A program made the position numbers and the translations under genes. Positions 15,654-25,082 of a stretch of 57,508 bases of DNA are shown in pieces. The notes under the pieces are model-generated. The model made no database searches and was not told where the DNA came from. It worked only from the letters and a program-made list of their open reading frames with translations. Within the stretch, counting starts at the first letter, position 1, and the number at the start of each line of letters is the position of its first letter. The stretch comes from Actinomadura bangladeshensis (GTDB lineage: Bacteria > Actinomycetota > Actinomycetes > Streptosporangiales > Streptosporangiaceae): contig NZ_SMJW01000016.1 in the NCBI RefSeq assembly GCF_004348335.1, positions 1 to 57,508 on the forward strand, written 5' to 3'.

Positions 15654-16442
15654 CTAGGCGGATCCGGCGGTCGCCGCCCACCGGCCGTTGCGCCGGGTGA
15701 TGGCGATCGGGTGGTCGAAGCACGCGCTGACGAGCCCGGTCGTGAGCACCTCGTCTGCGGGCCCGGAGGCCAGCACCTGCCCCTCGCGCAGCAGCAGCGC
15801 GTGGGTGGTGCTGGTGGGCAGCTCCTCCAGATGGTGCGTGACGAGCACGGTGGTCAGCTCGGGACGGTCGGCGCGCAGCTGGTCGATGCTCGCCAGCAGC
15901 CGCTCCCGCGCGGCGACGTCGAGGCCGGTGGCGGGCTCGTCGAGCAGCAGCAGCGCCGGGTCGGGCATCAGCGCCCGCGCGATCAGCGTCCGCCCCCGCT
16001 CCCCCTGCGACAGGGTCGGCCACCGCGCGTCGGCCCGCGCCGTGAGCCCCATCAGCCCGATCAGCTCGTCGGCGCGACGCAGGTCCTGCGCGGACGGCGT
16101 CCAGCGCGGGACGAGCTCGATGGTGCCGGTCACACCGGTCAGGAGGATCTCCCGGACCGTCCGCGCCGACTCCAGCGGATGCCGCGGGTTGACCTGCCCG
16201 ATCAGCGGCCGCAGCGCGTGGACGTCGACCCGGCCGAGCCTGCGCCCGAGGATCTCCGCGGTCCCGCGCGTCGGGTGCGTGTAGGCGCCGAGGATGCCGA
16301 GCAGCGTGCTCTTCCCCGCGCCGTTCGGGCCGATCAGCGCCCAGTGCTCGCCGCGCAGCACGGTCATCGTGACGCGGTCGAGGAGCAGCCGCCGCTCGCG
16401 GACCAGATCGATCTTGTCGGCGTTCAGCACGACCTCGGACAC
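15654..16442 (-). CDS. Stand-alone ABC ATPase
   Basis: A single-domain ABC ATPase of 262 residues: Walker A IGPNGAGKST (residues 38-47), Q-loop near IGQVNPRHP, signature LSQGERGRTLIARAL, Walker B LLLLDEPATGLD, H-loop VTHHLEEL. The lack of a permease or binding protein gene nearby and the sequence type (resembling ModF/MlaF-like soluble ATPases) leave its partner unknown. GTG at 16442 has a GGGAGG site. It converges tail-to-tail with the helicase gene, 7 bp apart. Confidence 0.9.
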   Translation of the reverse strand: MSEVVLNADKIDLVRERRLLLDRVTMTVLRGEHWALIGPNGAGKSTLLGILGAYTHPTRGTAEILGRRLGRVDVHALRPLIGQVNPRHPLESARTVREILLTGVTGTIELVPRWTPSAQDLRRADELIGLMGLTARADARWPTLSQGERGRTLIARALMPDPALLLLDEPATGLDVAARERLLASIDQLRADRPELTTVLVTHHLEELPTSTTHALLLREGQVLASGPADEVLTTGLVSACFDHPIAITRRNGRWAATAGSA

Positions 16443-16633
16443 GCAACCTCCCGTTCAAGGACTCGGCATGGGGGCACGCCGGGGAGTGCGCGGCGCGCGG
16501 GGCGCGGCGGGCCGGGATCACCGGCCGGCGCGGGAACGACGATCTTCAACGTACCCGAGCGGCGCCGGCTGGTACGACGGAGGCGTCCGGACGGATACTG
16601 TGAAGCCGGTGCCTCAGCGATCAGGAGGGGGAC

Positions 16634-17149
16634 ATGGAGGACATCGGCCTCATGTGCGCCCGCTGCGGCGGCGAGGTGCACGACGTGACGCACAACCGCG
16701 AGGGCTCGCTCGACGGCGTCGGCTACCGCCACAACCGGCGGGTCGAGCCGTGGGACCACGAGCTGGAGCTGGCGGTCGGCGAGCCCCTCCCGCAGGAGCC
16801 GGGCTGCGACTTCTGCGGCGCATCCGGGCCGAGCTGGCTCTACTACCCCACGCTCGACCCCGACGACACCGACATGTTCGAGGTCGAGCTCGACACCACG
16901 GACCTGTCGGACGACGACACCGCCGTCGCCGTGCTCAACATGCTCTATCCGTGGTACGCGTGCGACACCTGCTCCGTCCTCGTCGCCGACCGCAACATCG
17001 ACCTCCTCATCGCCCGCGCGCTCGACCGCACCCCCGTCCCGCAGGACGGTCCCGTCGACGAGGACACCGTCCGCGCGCGGCTCCAGGGGTCCCTCTCGGT
17101 CTTCTTCACCACCCGCCCCGGCCGCCCTCAGCCGTCGCGGGCGGTGTAG
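16634..17149 (+). CDS. Conserved hypothetical protein with three Cys pairs
   Basis: A 171-residue acidic protein of unknown function. It has CARC (residues 8-11), CDFC (about 59-62) and CDTC (about 117-120) pairs, suggesting one or two structural zinc sites. Tyr/Trp-rich linkers (SWLYYPTLDPDDTDMF, LYPWYACDTC) separate them. There are no membrane segments. ATG at 16634 has a strong AGGAGGGG site 6 bp upstream, so translation is probably efficient. It appears to be monocistronic. Confidence 0.8.
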   Translation: MEDIGLMCARCGGEVHDVTHNREGSLDGVGYRHNRRVEPWDHELELAVGEPLPQEPGCDFCGASGPSWLYYPTLDPDDTDMFEVELDTTDLSDDDTAVAVLNMLYPWYACDTCSVLVADRNIDLLIARALDRTPVPQDGPVDEDTVRARLQGSLSVFFTTRPGRPQPSRAV

Positions 17150-17157
17150 CGTCGTCC

Positions 17158-17177
17158 CACCCCAGGGGGACGGGGTG
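17158..17177 (+). terminator. Possible terminator hairpin
   Basis: CACCCC (17158-17163) pairs with GGGGTG (17172-17177) across an 8-nt loop, just after the Cys-pair protein gene. The stem is short, so this is tentative. Confidence 0.35.
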
Positions 17178-17221
17178 TCGTTGGGGTTCATTAGGATCTA
17201 TGCCGTTTTGTTGAGGCGCGT

Positions 17222-17929
17222 GTGGGTACGGGGGCGCAAATGATCATTGAGGGGCGGTTCCACGGGCCGGCGGGGTCCGGGAACGGCGGATACACGGCCG
17301 GCCGCCTGGCGGGCCGGGTGCCGATCGACACGGTGACGGTGACGCTGCGGCAGCCGCCGCCGCTGGACACCGAGCTGACGGTCACGGTGGAGGACGAGCG
17401 CGGGCACAGCGTCCGGCTGTGGGACGGCGAGCGGCTGGTCGCCGAAGCGCTCGCGGGCGCCATCGTCGTGCCGCCGATCGCGCCCGTCCCGTTCGAGCGG
17501 GCGCTGGAGGCGGCGGAGAAGTACCGGGCGCAGGAGAACCACCCGTTCCCCGGCTGCTTCGTCTGCGGGCCGGACCGCGAGCCCGGCGACGGGCTGCGGC
17601 TGGAGCCGGGGCCGGTCGGCGACGGCACCGTCGCGGCGCCGTGGGTGCCCGAGCGGGTCCCCGAGCGGGAGCTCGTGTGGGCGGCGCTCGACTGCCCCGG
17701 CGGCTGGTCGTTCGACGTGGCGGGCCGCCCGGCGGTGCTCGGCACCATGACCGCGCAGGTGATGGACGTCCCCGAGGCCGGCGAGCGGTGCGTCGTGATG
17801 GGGCTCGCGCGCAGCCGCGAGGGCCGCAAGATGCACGCGGCGACGGCGCTGTACGGGGCGGACGGGAGGCTGCTCGGCCGCGCCGAGCAGATCTGGATCG
17901 AGATCGATCCGGAGGTGTTCGGGCGCTGA
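17222..17929 (+). CDS. Hotdog-fold thioesterase-like protein
   Basis: A 235-residue protein of the actinobacterial group with two hotdog-like halves. The N-terminal part has GPAGSGNGGYTAGRLAGRV, then strands typical of acyl-group binding (VTVTLRQPPPLDTELTV). A conserved central FPGCFVCGPDREPGDGLRL motif is followed by VWAALDCPGGWSF and VLGTMTAQV. No metal or classical catalytic motif is certain. GTG at 17222 has GAGG at proper spacing; ATG at 17240 is an alternative that would remove six residues. Function unknown beyond the fold. Confidence 0.75.
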   Translation: MGTGAQMIIEGRFHGPAGSGNGGYTAGRLAGRVPIDTVTVTLRQPPPLDTELTVTVEDERGHSVRLWDGERLVAEALAGAIVVPPIAPVPFERALEAAEKYRAQENHPFPGCFVCGPDREPGDGLRLEPGPVGDGTVAAPWVPERVPERELVWAALDCPGGWSFDVAGRPAVLGTMTAQVMDVPEAGERCVVMGLARSREGRKMHAATALYGADGRLLGRAEQIWIEIDPEVFGR

Positions 17930-18070
17930 GCCCGGCGCGCCGGCCGGTGATCCGCAGCCGGCCGGCCCCTGCCGGTTCCGCATGAATCGCGGAAATGTGT
18001 CGCCGGGCACTGTCGCCCGCGCCGGATCCGCTGTTCAATCTGAGCTGCCGCGGATTCGGAGGCGCAGCTC

Positions 18071-18286
18071 ATGAGCGGAGACGGCTTACTCATCCTGGGC
18101 CTGGCGGCCCTGGCGATCTATACGGGCGTGCACTGGGAGCGGGCGCGCCGCTCGGTGACGGACCTGCGGCTGAGCCGCCGCCGCACCAGCACCCTGCGGC
18201 AGACCGCCGCGCGCGAACGCGGCCACGTGCTGATGATCAGCGCGGTGGCGGCGCTGGCGTTCTTCCTGGCGGTCCGGTACGGCTAA
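18071..18286 (+). CDS. Small membrane protein, unknown function
   Basis: A 71-residue protein with two predicted membrane segments (GLLILGLAALAIYTGVHW and LMISAVAALAFFLAVRYG) joined by a basic loop (RARRSVTDLRLSRRRTSTLRQ). The hairpin topology with a positive cytoplasmic loop suggests both ends face out. ATG at 18071 has a strong CGGAGG site, which supports a real gene despite its size. No similarity to a named family is evident to me. Confidence 0.7.
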   Translation: MSGDGLLILGLAALAIYTGVHWERARRSVTDLRLSRRRTSTLRQTAARERGHVLMISAVAALAFFLAVRYG

Positions 18287-18308
18287 CCCGGGCGGGGGCC
18301 GCCCGGGT
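18286..18308. terminator. Bidirectional terminator hairpin
   Basis: ACCCGGGCGG-GGG-CCGCCCGGGT is a perfect 10-bp stem with a 3-nt loop, overlapping the last base of the small membrane protein gene. It lies 8 bp from the end of the convergent coiled-coil gene and can serve both. Confidence 0.75.
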
Positions 18309-18316
18309 GAGCGCGG

Positions 18317-19876
18317 TCACGGGCCGGCGAAGAGCGGGTCCTCGCGGTCCACGCCGTTCCGCGGGCGGCCGTGGTCGCGCGCCTCGCCGCCCGGCGTCCG
18401 GTGGCCGCCGGTGTTCGAGCCCGGCGTCCCGTTCGGGCCCGGCGTGCCGTGCGGGGGCGTCCCGTGCGGGGCGGGGGCCGCGTTCGGCAGCGGTGCCCCG
18501 AGCGGCATCGGGGCCCCGTTCGGGACGCCGTTCGGGACGGAGCCGTGCCCGGCCGGTCCGCCGATCGGGGGCAGGCCCGGCGGCAGGCCGGCGGGCTGCG
18601 GGCCGGTGCCGCTCGGGAGGACGCTCGGGACGCCCGCCGGGGGCATCGGGGTACCGCCGCCCGGCATCCGGCCGCCGGGCGGGACGTTCGACGACAGGGT
18701 GCTGTGGGTGAACTGGTCGACCTGGCGGCGGGCCCGGTCGGCCTCGGCGCGGGCGGCGTCGCGCTCCTCGGCGAGGGCGGTCAGCGCGGCCTGCTGCTCG
18801 GCGACCGACTGCGACAGCTGCCGCAGCTGCACGGCCTGGTCGTTGACCTTGCCGGCCAGCTCGTCGCGCTCCGCGGTCGCGGCCTCGGCCTGCGCCCGCG
18901 CGGTGTCGCGCTCCTTGGCGGCCTCGTCGGCGCGGGCCGCCGCGCGGACGACCTCCGCCTCGGCCTCGGACTGGGCGCGCAGCGCGGCGGTCCGCTCGGC
19001 CTCGGCCTTGCTGGCGGCCTGCATGGCGCGCTGCCGCTGCGCCTCGGTGTCGCGCATGGCGTTGCGCAGGTCCTCGGCGCCCTGCTTGGCGACGGCGGCC
19101 TCCACGCGCTGCGCCTCGGCGGCCCCCTCGGCCTCGGCGAGCTTGGCGTGCAGGCCGACGAGCTCGGCGCGCGCCGCCTCCAGCGCGGCGAGCAGCTCGG
19201 TCTCGCGGGCGGCGACGCGGTCGCGCTCGCTCTCGGCGGCGAGCTTGGCCGTCATCGACTGCTGCGCGACCTGGTGGGCCTCCTCCCACGCCTGCTGCGC
19301 GGCGTCGCGCTTGGCGGTGGCGAGCTTGGCCTCCTCGCGGGCCCTGCCGGCGACCCGCTCGGCCTCCGCGGCGCGCTTGCGGGAGGTGGCGGCCTCCTGC
19401 CACGCCTCCTCGGCGCGGCGCTGCGAGGCGTCCCGCTCGGTCTGCGCGATGGCGAGCTCGCGGGCGGCCTCGGCGCGCACCTCGGCGACGCGGCGCTCGA
19501 CGCCGGCGACGCTCAGCTCGGACGTCAGCGAGTCGGCGAGCAGGTCGGCGGCCTTCTCCAGCCGCTCGACCATCTCCCAGGCGGAGGCGACCTGGCCGGT
19601 GAGGCCGGGCGCGTCCCGGCCGCGGTCGCGGCGGTCGCGGGCCTCCCGGGCGCAGGCGCCGTCGTTGTCCTGGCAGTAGCGGACGGCGCGGACCGCTCCC
19701 ACGGGCTGCGGGACGGGACGTCCGCAGTTCGCGCACGGCCAGACCGTGACGGGGTCTCCCATGCGGGCGACCGCCGTCTCGGTGGACTCCCCCGAGCCTC
19801 CGGAGACCGCGCCGCCCTGCGGAGCCGCGGCCGCCCCCACGGGGCCGCTGATGTCGCGCTCTTCGCTGTTAGGCAT
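18317..19876 (-). CDS. Coiled-coil protein with N-terminal Cys motif
   Basis: A protein of about 519 residues. A disordered N-terminus precedes a small Cys motif (CANCGRPVPQP, then YCQDNDGAC) that could bind zinc. Next is a long continuous coiled coil of about 280 residues (Ala/Glu/Arg-rich heptads such as AEAERVAGRAREEAKLA), and finally a roughly 110-residue Pro/Gly/Asn tail with repeated PNG, GTP and PLG units. There are no membrane segments or enzyme motifs. It resembles KfrA/SMC-like scaffolds in composition only. ATG at 19876 is chosen; upstream ATGs at 19888 and 19894 lack a ribosome site too. Function unknown; a DNA-associated or cytoskeletal scaffold is possible. Confidence 0.75.
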   Translation of the reverse strand: MPNSEERDISGPVGAAAAPQGGAVSGGSGESTETAVARMGDPVTVWPCANCGRPVPQPVGAVRAVRYCQDNDGACAREARDRRDRGRDAPGLTGQVASAWEMVERLEKAADLLADSLTSELSVAGVERRVAEVRAEAARELAIAQTERDASQRRAEEAWQEAATSRKRAAEAERVAGRAREEAKLATAKRDAAQQAWEEAHQVAQQSMTAKLAAESERDRVAARETELLAALEAARAELVGLHAKLAEAEGAAEAQRVEAAVAKQGAEDLRNAMRDTEAQRQRAMQAASKAEAERTAALRAQSEAEAEVVRAAARADEAAKERDTARAQAEAATAERDELAGKVNDQAVQLRQLSQSVAEQQAALTALAEERDAARAEADRARRQVDQFTHSTLSSNVPPGGRMPGGGTPMPPAGVPSVLPSGTGPQPAGLPPGLPPIGGPAGHGSVPNGVPNGAPMPLGAPLPNAAPAPHGTPPHGTPGPNGTPGSNTGGHRTPGGEARDHGRPRNGVDREDPLFAGP

Positions 19877-19951
19877 GGAATGAACCATACGCACTGATGG
19901 GGGTTGCTGCAGTGACTTGGGAGGCAGATGTGGGGGTGCCCACTTCGTCGT

Positions 19952-20911
19952 TCAGTGAGCGGCGAACCGGTCGGTGGCCTCGATGAGCCTGTCCCGCGTG
20001 CCGGGCTCGGAGCCGCCGTGCCCGGCGTCCTCGACGATGTGGAACTCCGCCTCGGGCCACGCCCGGTGCAGATCCCACGCCTGGTCCGGCGGCGTCTTCA
20101 TGTCGTAGCGGCCGTTGACGATCACGGCCGGGATGTGCCGGATGCGGTCCACGCCCGCGAGCAGGCCCTCCCCGGGGAGGAAACCGCCGTTGGAGATGTA
20201 GTGGTGCGTGATGCGCGCGAACGCCAGGACGGTCGCGTCGTCCAGGTCCGGCGGCGGGACGGGAAGGAGCGTGTTCGCGGACAGCTCCCAGGCCATCCAG
20301 GCGCGGGCGGCCGGGATGTGGACGGCCGGGTCCGGGTCCTCGATGCGGCGCCCGTAGGCGGTCATCAGGTCGTCCCGCTCGGCGGCCGGGATCGCGTCCC
20401 GGAACGCCGCCCACTCGGCCGGGAACAGGTGCGAGGCGCCGCCCGGCGTGAACCCCCACGCCTCATCGGACGGGCGCACGAGGTAGACGCCGCGCAGCAC
20501 GATCTCGGTGACGCGGTCCGGGTGCGCCTGCGCGTAGGCGAGCGCGAGCGTGCTGCCCCAGCTTCCGCCGAACACGAGCCACCGGTCGACGCCCAGGTGC
20601 TCGCGCAGCCTCTCGATGTCGTCCACCAGGCGCGGGGTGACGTTGTGCTCCAGTGGCACCGACGGGTCCCCGGCGTGCGGCAGGCTCTGTCCGCAGCCCC
20701 GCTGGTCGAACAGCACGATCCGGTACCTGGACGGGTCGAAGAACCGCCGGTTGTCGGGGAGCAGCCCGCCGCCGGGGCCGCCGTGCAGGAACACCGCGGG
20801 CTTGCCGGCGGGGTTCCCGCAGACCTCCCAGTGGACACGCTGGCCGTCGCCGACGTCGAGCAGGCCGGAGTCGTACGGCTCGATCGGCGGATAGTACTCC
20901 CGCAACGTCAT
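19952..20911 (-). CDS. pip: Proline iminopeptidase
   Basis: An alpha/beta-hydrolase of 319 residues (peptidase S33). The oxyanion segment is VFLHGGPGGG, the DQRGCGQS motif is typical of prolyl aminopeptidases, the nucleophile elbow is GGSWGS, the acid lies in NGRYDMKTPP and the catalytic His in EDAGHGG. It removes N-terminal proline from peptides in the cytoplasm; no signal peptide is present. ATG at 20911 (MTLREYYPP) is preferred to ATG at 20938. It is 51 bp downstream of hrpA's stop on the same strand and may be its operon partner. Confidence 0.93.
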   Translation of the reverse strand: MTLREYYPPIEPYDSGLLDVGDGQRVHWEVCGNPAGKPAVFLHGGPGGGLLPDNRRFFDPSRYRIVLFDQRGCGQSLPHAGDPSVPLEHNVTPRLVDDIERLREHLGVDRWLVFGGSWGSTLALAYAQAHPDRVTEIVLRGVYLVRPSDEAWGFTPGGASHLFPAEWAAFRDAIPAAERDDLMTAYGRRIEDPDPAVHIPAARAWMAWELSANTLLPVPPPDLDDATVLAFARITHHYISNGGFLPGEGLLAGVDRIRHIPAVIVNGRYDMKTPPDQAWDLHRAWPEAEFHIVEDAGHGGSEPGTRDRLIEATDRFAAH

Positions 20912-20962
20912 GATCCAGTCATACAGGCAGCTGATCATGCCCCGCCAATCGGAGCGATCCGG

Positions 20963-23900
20963 TCAGAGCTGGGCCATGGCCTTGCGGATGCGCTTGTCGG
21001 AGACCGGGAAGCGGGTTCCGAGCTGCTGGGCGAAGAGGCTGACCCGCAGCTCCTCCAGCATCCAGCGGATCTGCCGGGCCGGCTCGTCGTCGCGGCGGGA
21101 CGGGTGCAGGCGGCGCAGCGCCTGCTCGTACTCCTGCGCCAGGACGTCGACCTGGTGCGCGAGCGTCCGGTCGCGTCCGGGGTTCTCGGGGAGCTTGTCG
21201 AGCCTGACCTGCAGGGCGCGCAGGTAGCGTGGCAGGTCGTGGAGCCGCGCCCAGCCCGTCGCGGTGACGAAGCCGGGGTGGATCAGCGTGCCGAGGTGCC
21301 CGCGGATGTCGGTCAGCGCCGGGACGAGCGTGAGGCTCGCGGTGCCGCGCAGCCGCCGGTCGGCCTCGTGCGCCTCGGCGAGGATCCGCTCGACCAGGGC
21401 GACGGTCTGCGCCGTCGCGTCGTGGAGGTCGGCGCGGACGCGGTCGTACAGGGCGCGGAAGCCGTCCTCGTCCCAGGCGGGGCCGCCCGCCTCGGCGATG
21501 AGCCGGTCGGCCGCGGCGGTGACGCAGTCGTCGAACAGCGCCGCGACGGAGCCGTGCGGGTTGTGGCTGAGCGCGAGCTTGCCCTTGTTGGTCAGGCGGC
21601 CCTGGATGAGCTTCACCGGGGACGGCGCGTTCAGCAGGATCAGCCGGCGCGTGCCGAGCCACATGGCACGGCGCTGCTCGGCCTCCGTCTCGTACATGCG
21701 GACGGCGACCGTGCCGCCCTCGTCGGTGAGCGCCGGGTACGCCTTGACGTCGTAGCCGTTCTGCTTCTGCTCGTAGGTGCGGGGCAGCTCGCCGATCGTC
21801 CACTCGGTGAGGCCGGAGCGCTCAACGGTGGACGCGGCCTTCGACAGCGTCCCGCGCACCGTGCCGGCGAGGCGGCGCTTCAGCTCGCCGAGGTCGGTGC
21901 CCTCGCCGAGGGTGCGGCGCCTCTCGTCCACGACGCGGAACGTGATGCGCAGGTGGGCGGGCAGCCGGGACGGGTCCCACGCCTCCCGCGCGACGGGCAC
22001 GCTCGTCATCGCGGTCAGCTCGCGTTCGAGGGCGTCCAGCAGCGGCTCGGTGCGCGGCGCGACGCGGTCGAGGACCTTGCGGGCGTAGTCGGGCGCCGGG
22101 ACGAAGTTGACGCGCAGCTGCTTCGGCAGCGACCGGATCAGCTCGGTGACGAGCTCGGTGCGCAGGCCGGGGACCTGCCACTCGAAGCCGTCCGGCCGCA
22201 CCTGGTTGAGGACCTGGACGGGGATGTGCACGGTCACGCCGTCGGCGTCGGTGCCGGGCTCGAACTGGTAGGTGAGGCGCAGGCGCAGCGGGCCCTGCTT
22301 CCACACGTCCGGGTAGTCGGCCTCGCTGACCCCGCCCGCCGTCTCGTTGATGAGCATCGACTTCTCGAACCCGAGCAGGTCGGGGTCGGCGTGCCGGGCC
22401 TTCTTCCACCAGGCGTCGAAGTGGCGCCCGGAGACGACGTCCTCGGGGATCCGCTCGTCGTAGAAGTCGAACAGGGTCTCGTCGTCGACGAGGATGTCGC
22501 GGCGCCGGGCGCGGTGCTCCAGTTCCTCGACCTCGTCCAGCAGGGCGCGGTTGTCATGGAAGAACCGGTGGTGGGTCTCCCAGTCGCCCTCGACGAGCGC
22601 GTGCCGGATGAACAGCTCGCGCGACAGCTCCGGGTCGATGCGGCCGTAGTTGACGCGGCGGTCGGCGACGATCGGCACCCCGTAGAGGGTGACCTTCTCG
22701 TGCGCCATCACGGCCGCCTGCTTCTTCGACCAGTGCGGTTCGCTGTAGCTGCGCTTCACCAGGTGCCCGGCGAGCGGCTCGATCCACTCGGGCTCGATCT
22801 TGGCGTTGATCCGCCCCCACAGCCGGGACGTCTCCACCAGCTCCGCCGACATGACCCAGCGCGGCGGCTTCTTGAACAGCGACGACCCCGGGAACACGGC
22901 GAACTTCGCGCCCCGCGCGCCGAGGTACTCCTGGCCGCGGCGCTGCTTCTCCTTCTTCTCGGCGTCGATCAGCCCGATGTGGGAGAGGAGGCCGGCGAGC
23001 AGCGAGGTGTGGATCAGGTCGGGCGGCGCGTCGGCGGTGTTGAGCGTGACGCCGAGCGCCTTGGCGACCTGCTTGAGCTGGCCGTGCAGGTCCTGCCACT
23101 CGCGGACGCGCAGGAAGTGCAGGAACTCGTTCTTGCACATCCGCCGGAACGCGCTTCCCGACAGCTCCCGCTGCTGCTCGCGCAGGTAGTTCCACAGGTT
23201 CAGGTAGGCCAGGAAGTCCGACGCGGGGTCGGCGAACCGGCGGTGCTTGTCGTCGGCGGCCTGCTGGTGCTCGGCGGGGCGCTCGCGCGGGTCCTGGATG
23301 GACAGCGCGGACGCGATGACCAGCACCTCCCGGACGCAGCCGTTCTTGTCGGCCTCCAGCACCATGCGGGCGAGGCGCGGGTCGACGGGCAGCTGGGCGA
23401 GGCGGCGGCCGAGCGGGGTGAGGCGCTTGCGCGGGTCCTTCTCGGCCGGGTCGATGGCGCCCAGCTCGTGCAGCAGGTCGACGCCGGCCTTGACGTTGCG
23501 GCGGTCCGGCGGCTCGACGAACGGGAACGCGGCGATGTCGCCGAGGCCGAGCGCGGTCATCTGCAGGATGACGGACGCGAGGTTGGTGCGCAGGATCTCC
23601 GGGTCGGTGAACTCGGGGCGGGACTCGAAGTCCTCCTCGGAGTACAGCCGGATGCAGACGCCCTCGGACACGCGCCCGCAGCGGCCCTTGCGCTGGTTCG
23701 CCGACGCCTGCGACACCGGCTCGATCGGGAGCCGCTGCACCTTCAGCCGGTGGCTGTAGCGGGAGATGCGTGCGGTGCCGGGGTCGACGACGTACTTGAT
23801 GCCGGGGACGGTCAGCGACGTCTCGGCGACGTTGGTCGCGAGGACGACGCGCCGGCCGCGGTGCGCCTGGAACACCCGGTGCTGCTCGGCCGCCGACAGC

Positions 23901-24895
23901 CGCGCGTACAGCGGCAGCACCTCGGTGGTGCCGCGCTGCCGGGTGAAGTGCTTGGTCAGCGCGTCGGCGGTGTCGCGGATCTCCCGCTCGCCGCTGAGGA
24001 AGACCAGCACATCGCCGGGGCCCTCGCGGCCCAGCTCGTCCACCGCGTCGATGATCGCCTGGATCTGGTCGCGGTCGGGGTCGGCGGAGGGGTCCTCCGG
24101 ATCGGCGACGGGCCGGTACCGGACCTCGACCGGGTAGGTGCGCCCCGACACCTCCACGATCGGGGCGTTCCCGAAGTGCGCGGAGAACCGCTCCGGGTCG
24201 ATCGTCGCCGAGGTGATGATCACCTTGAGGTCGGGGCGCCGGGGCAGGATCTCCTTGACGTACCCGAGCAGGAAGTCGATGTTCAGGCTGCGCTCGTGCG
24301 CCTCGTCGATGATCAGCGTGTCGTACTGGCGGAGCAGCCGGTCGGTCTGGATCTCGGCGAGCAGGATGCCGTCGGTCATCAGCTTGACGAGCGTGTCGTC
24401 GCTGGACCTGTCGGTGAACCTGACCTTGTAGCCGACGGTGTCGCCGAGCTCGGTGCCGAGCTCCTCGGCGATGCGGTCGGCGACCGTCCGGGCGGCCAGC
24501 CGGCGCGGCTGGGTGTGCCCGATCGAGCCGAGCACGCCCCGGCCCAGCTCCAGGCAGATCTTGGGGATCTGGGTGGTCTTGCCCGATCCCGTCTCGCCCG
24601 CGACGATCACGACCTGGTGGTCGCGGACCGCGGCGAGGATGTCGTCCTTCTTCTGCGCCACCGGCAGCTCGGCCGGATACGTGATCGCGGGCACGGCGAG
24701 GCGCCGCCGCTCGACCCGCCGCTCGGCGGCCCCGATGTCGGCGGCGATCTCCTTGGCGACCTTCGCGCGGCGCGCGGCGTCGCGCATCTTCTGGGCGCCC
24801 TCGATCCGGCGGCGCAGCCGGTGCTGATCACGGAGCATCAGCTCCGGCAGGCGCGCGCGCAGGCCGGCGAGCGGCGATTTCACACTCGTCCTCAT
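20963..24895 (-). CDS. hrpA: ATP-dependent RNA helicase HrpA
   Basis: A full-length DEAH-box helicase of about 1310 residues, matching the family. The core is GETGSGKTTQIPK (motif I), TQPRRLAARTVA (Ia), DEAHERSLNIDFLLGY (II), TSATIDPERF (III), FLSGEREI (IV), TNVAETSLTVPGI (V) and QRKGRCGR (VI), followed by the winged-helix, ratchet and OB regions and the long C-terminal DUF3418 domain. It unwinds or remodels RNA, including mRNA on ribosomes. Upstream in-frame ATG at 24970 is unlikely. The opposite strand is open for almost the whole length, an artefact of GC-rich codon use. Confidence 0.96.
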   Translation of the reverse strand: MRTSVKSPLAGLRARLPELMLRDQHRLRRRIEGAQKMRDAARRAKVAKEIAADIGAAERRVERRRLAVPAITYPAELPVAQKKDDILAAVRDHQVVIVAGETGSGKTTQIPKICLELGRGVLGSIGHTQPRRLAARTVADRIAEELGTELGDTVGYKVRFTDRSSDDTLVKLMTDGILLAEIQTDRLLRQYDTLIIDEAHERSLNIDFLLGYVKEILPRRPDLKVIITSATIDPERFSAHFGNAPIVEVSGRTYPVEVRYRPVADPEDPSADPDRDQIQAIIDAVDELGREGPGDVLVFLSGEREIRDTADALTKHFTRQRGTTEVLPLYARLSAAEQHRVFQAHRGRRVVLATNVAETSLTVPGIKYVVDPGTARISRYSHRLKVQRLPIEPVSQASANQRKGRCGRVSEGVCIRLYSEEDFESRPEFTDPEILRTNLASVILQMTALGLGDIAAFPFVEPPDRRNVKAGVDLLHELGAIDPAEKDPRKRLTPLGRRLAQLPVDPRLARMVLEADKNGCVREVLVIASALSIQDPRERPAEHQQAADDKHRRFADPASDFLAYLNLWNYLREQQRELSGSAFRRMCKNEFLHFLRVREWQDLHGQLKQVAKALGVTLNTADAPPDLIHTSLLAGLLSHIGLIDAEKKEKQRRGQEYLGARGAKFAVFPGSSLFKKPPRWVMSAELVETSRLWGRINAKIEPEWIEPLAGHLVKRSYSEPHWSKKQAAVMAHEKVTLYGVPIVADRRVNYGRIDPELSRELFIRHALVEGDWETHHRFFHDNRALLDEVEELEHRARRRDILVDDETLFDFYDERIPEDVVSGRHFDAWWKKARHADPDLLGFEKSMLINETAGGVSEADYPDVWKQGPLRLRLTYQFEPGTDADGVTVHIPVQVLNQVRPDGFEWQVPGLRTELVTELIRSLPKQLRVNFVPAPDYARKVLDRVAPRTEPLLDALERELTAMTSVPVAREAWDPSRLPAHLRITFRVVDERRRTLGEGTDLGELKRRLAGTVRGTLSKAASTVERSGLTEWTIGELPRTYEQKQNGYDVKAYPALTDEGGTVAVRMYETEAEQRRAMWLGTRRLILLNAPSPVKLIQGRLTNKGKLALSHNPHGSVAALFDDCVTAAADRLIAEAGGPAWDEDGFRALYDRVRADLHDATAQTVALVERILAEAHEADRRLRGTASLTLVPALTDIRGHLGTLIHPGFVTATGWARLHDLPRYLRALQVRLDKLPENPGRDRTLAHQVDVLAQEYEQALRRLHPSRRDDEPARQIRWMLEELRVSLFAQQLGTRFPVSDKRIRKAMAQL

Positions 24896-25034
24896 ATCCG
24901 TCACCAAGGATAGGGTTCCGGGCCCGCGGCCCCGCTCACCCCGCAAACCTTCGCACCGTAGCCCGAACACCCGGCGAGGGGCGATCCATTTTCGGGCGCT
25001 GCGGGGGGTACAACACCGCTCCTCGGGACGGAAT

Positions 25035-25067
25035 TCCGGGGCCGCGCCTGCGCGGCGGCCCCGGAAA
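25035..25067 (-). terminator. Terminator of the SDR pair
   Basis: TTCCGGGGCCGC (25035-25046) and GCGGCCCCGGAA (25056-25067) form a perfect 12-bp stem about 16 bp after the stop of the SDR gene at 25083. There is no U-tract. Confidence 0.65.
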
Positions 25068-25082
25068 CGCCGGCGGCGCCGC

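Noticed and set aside
19928..24913. A 1661-codon open frame on the + strand opposite hrpA and pip
   Set aside because: It is a by-product of GC-rich codon use in hrpA. The translation has no family motifs, and the minus-strand HrpA motifs are all intact.
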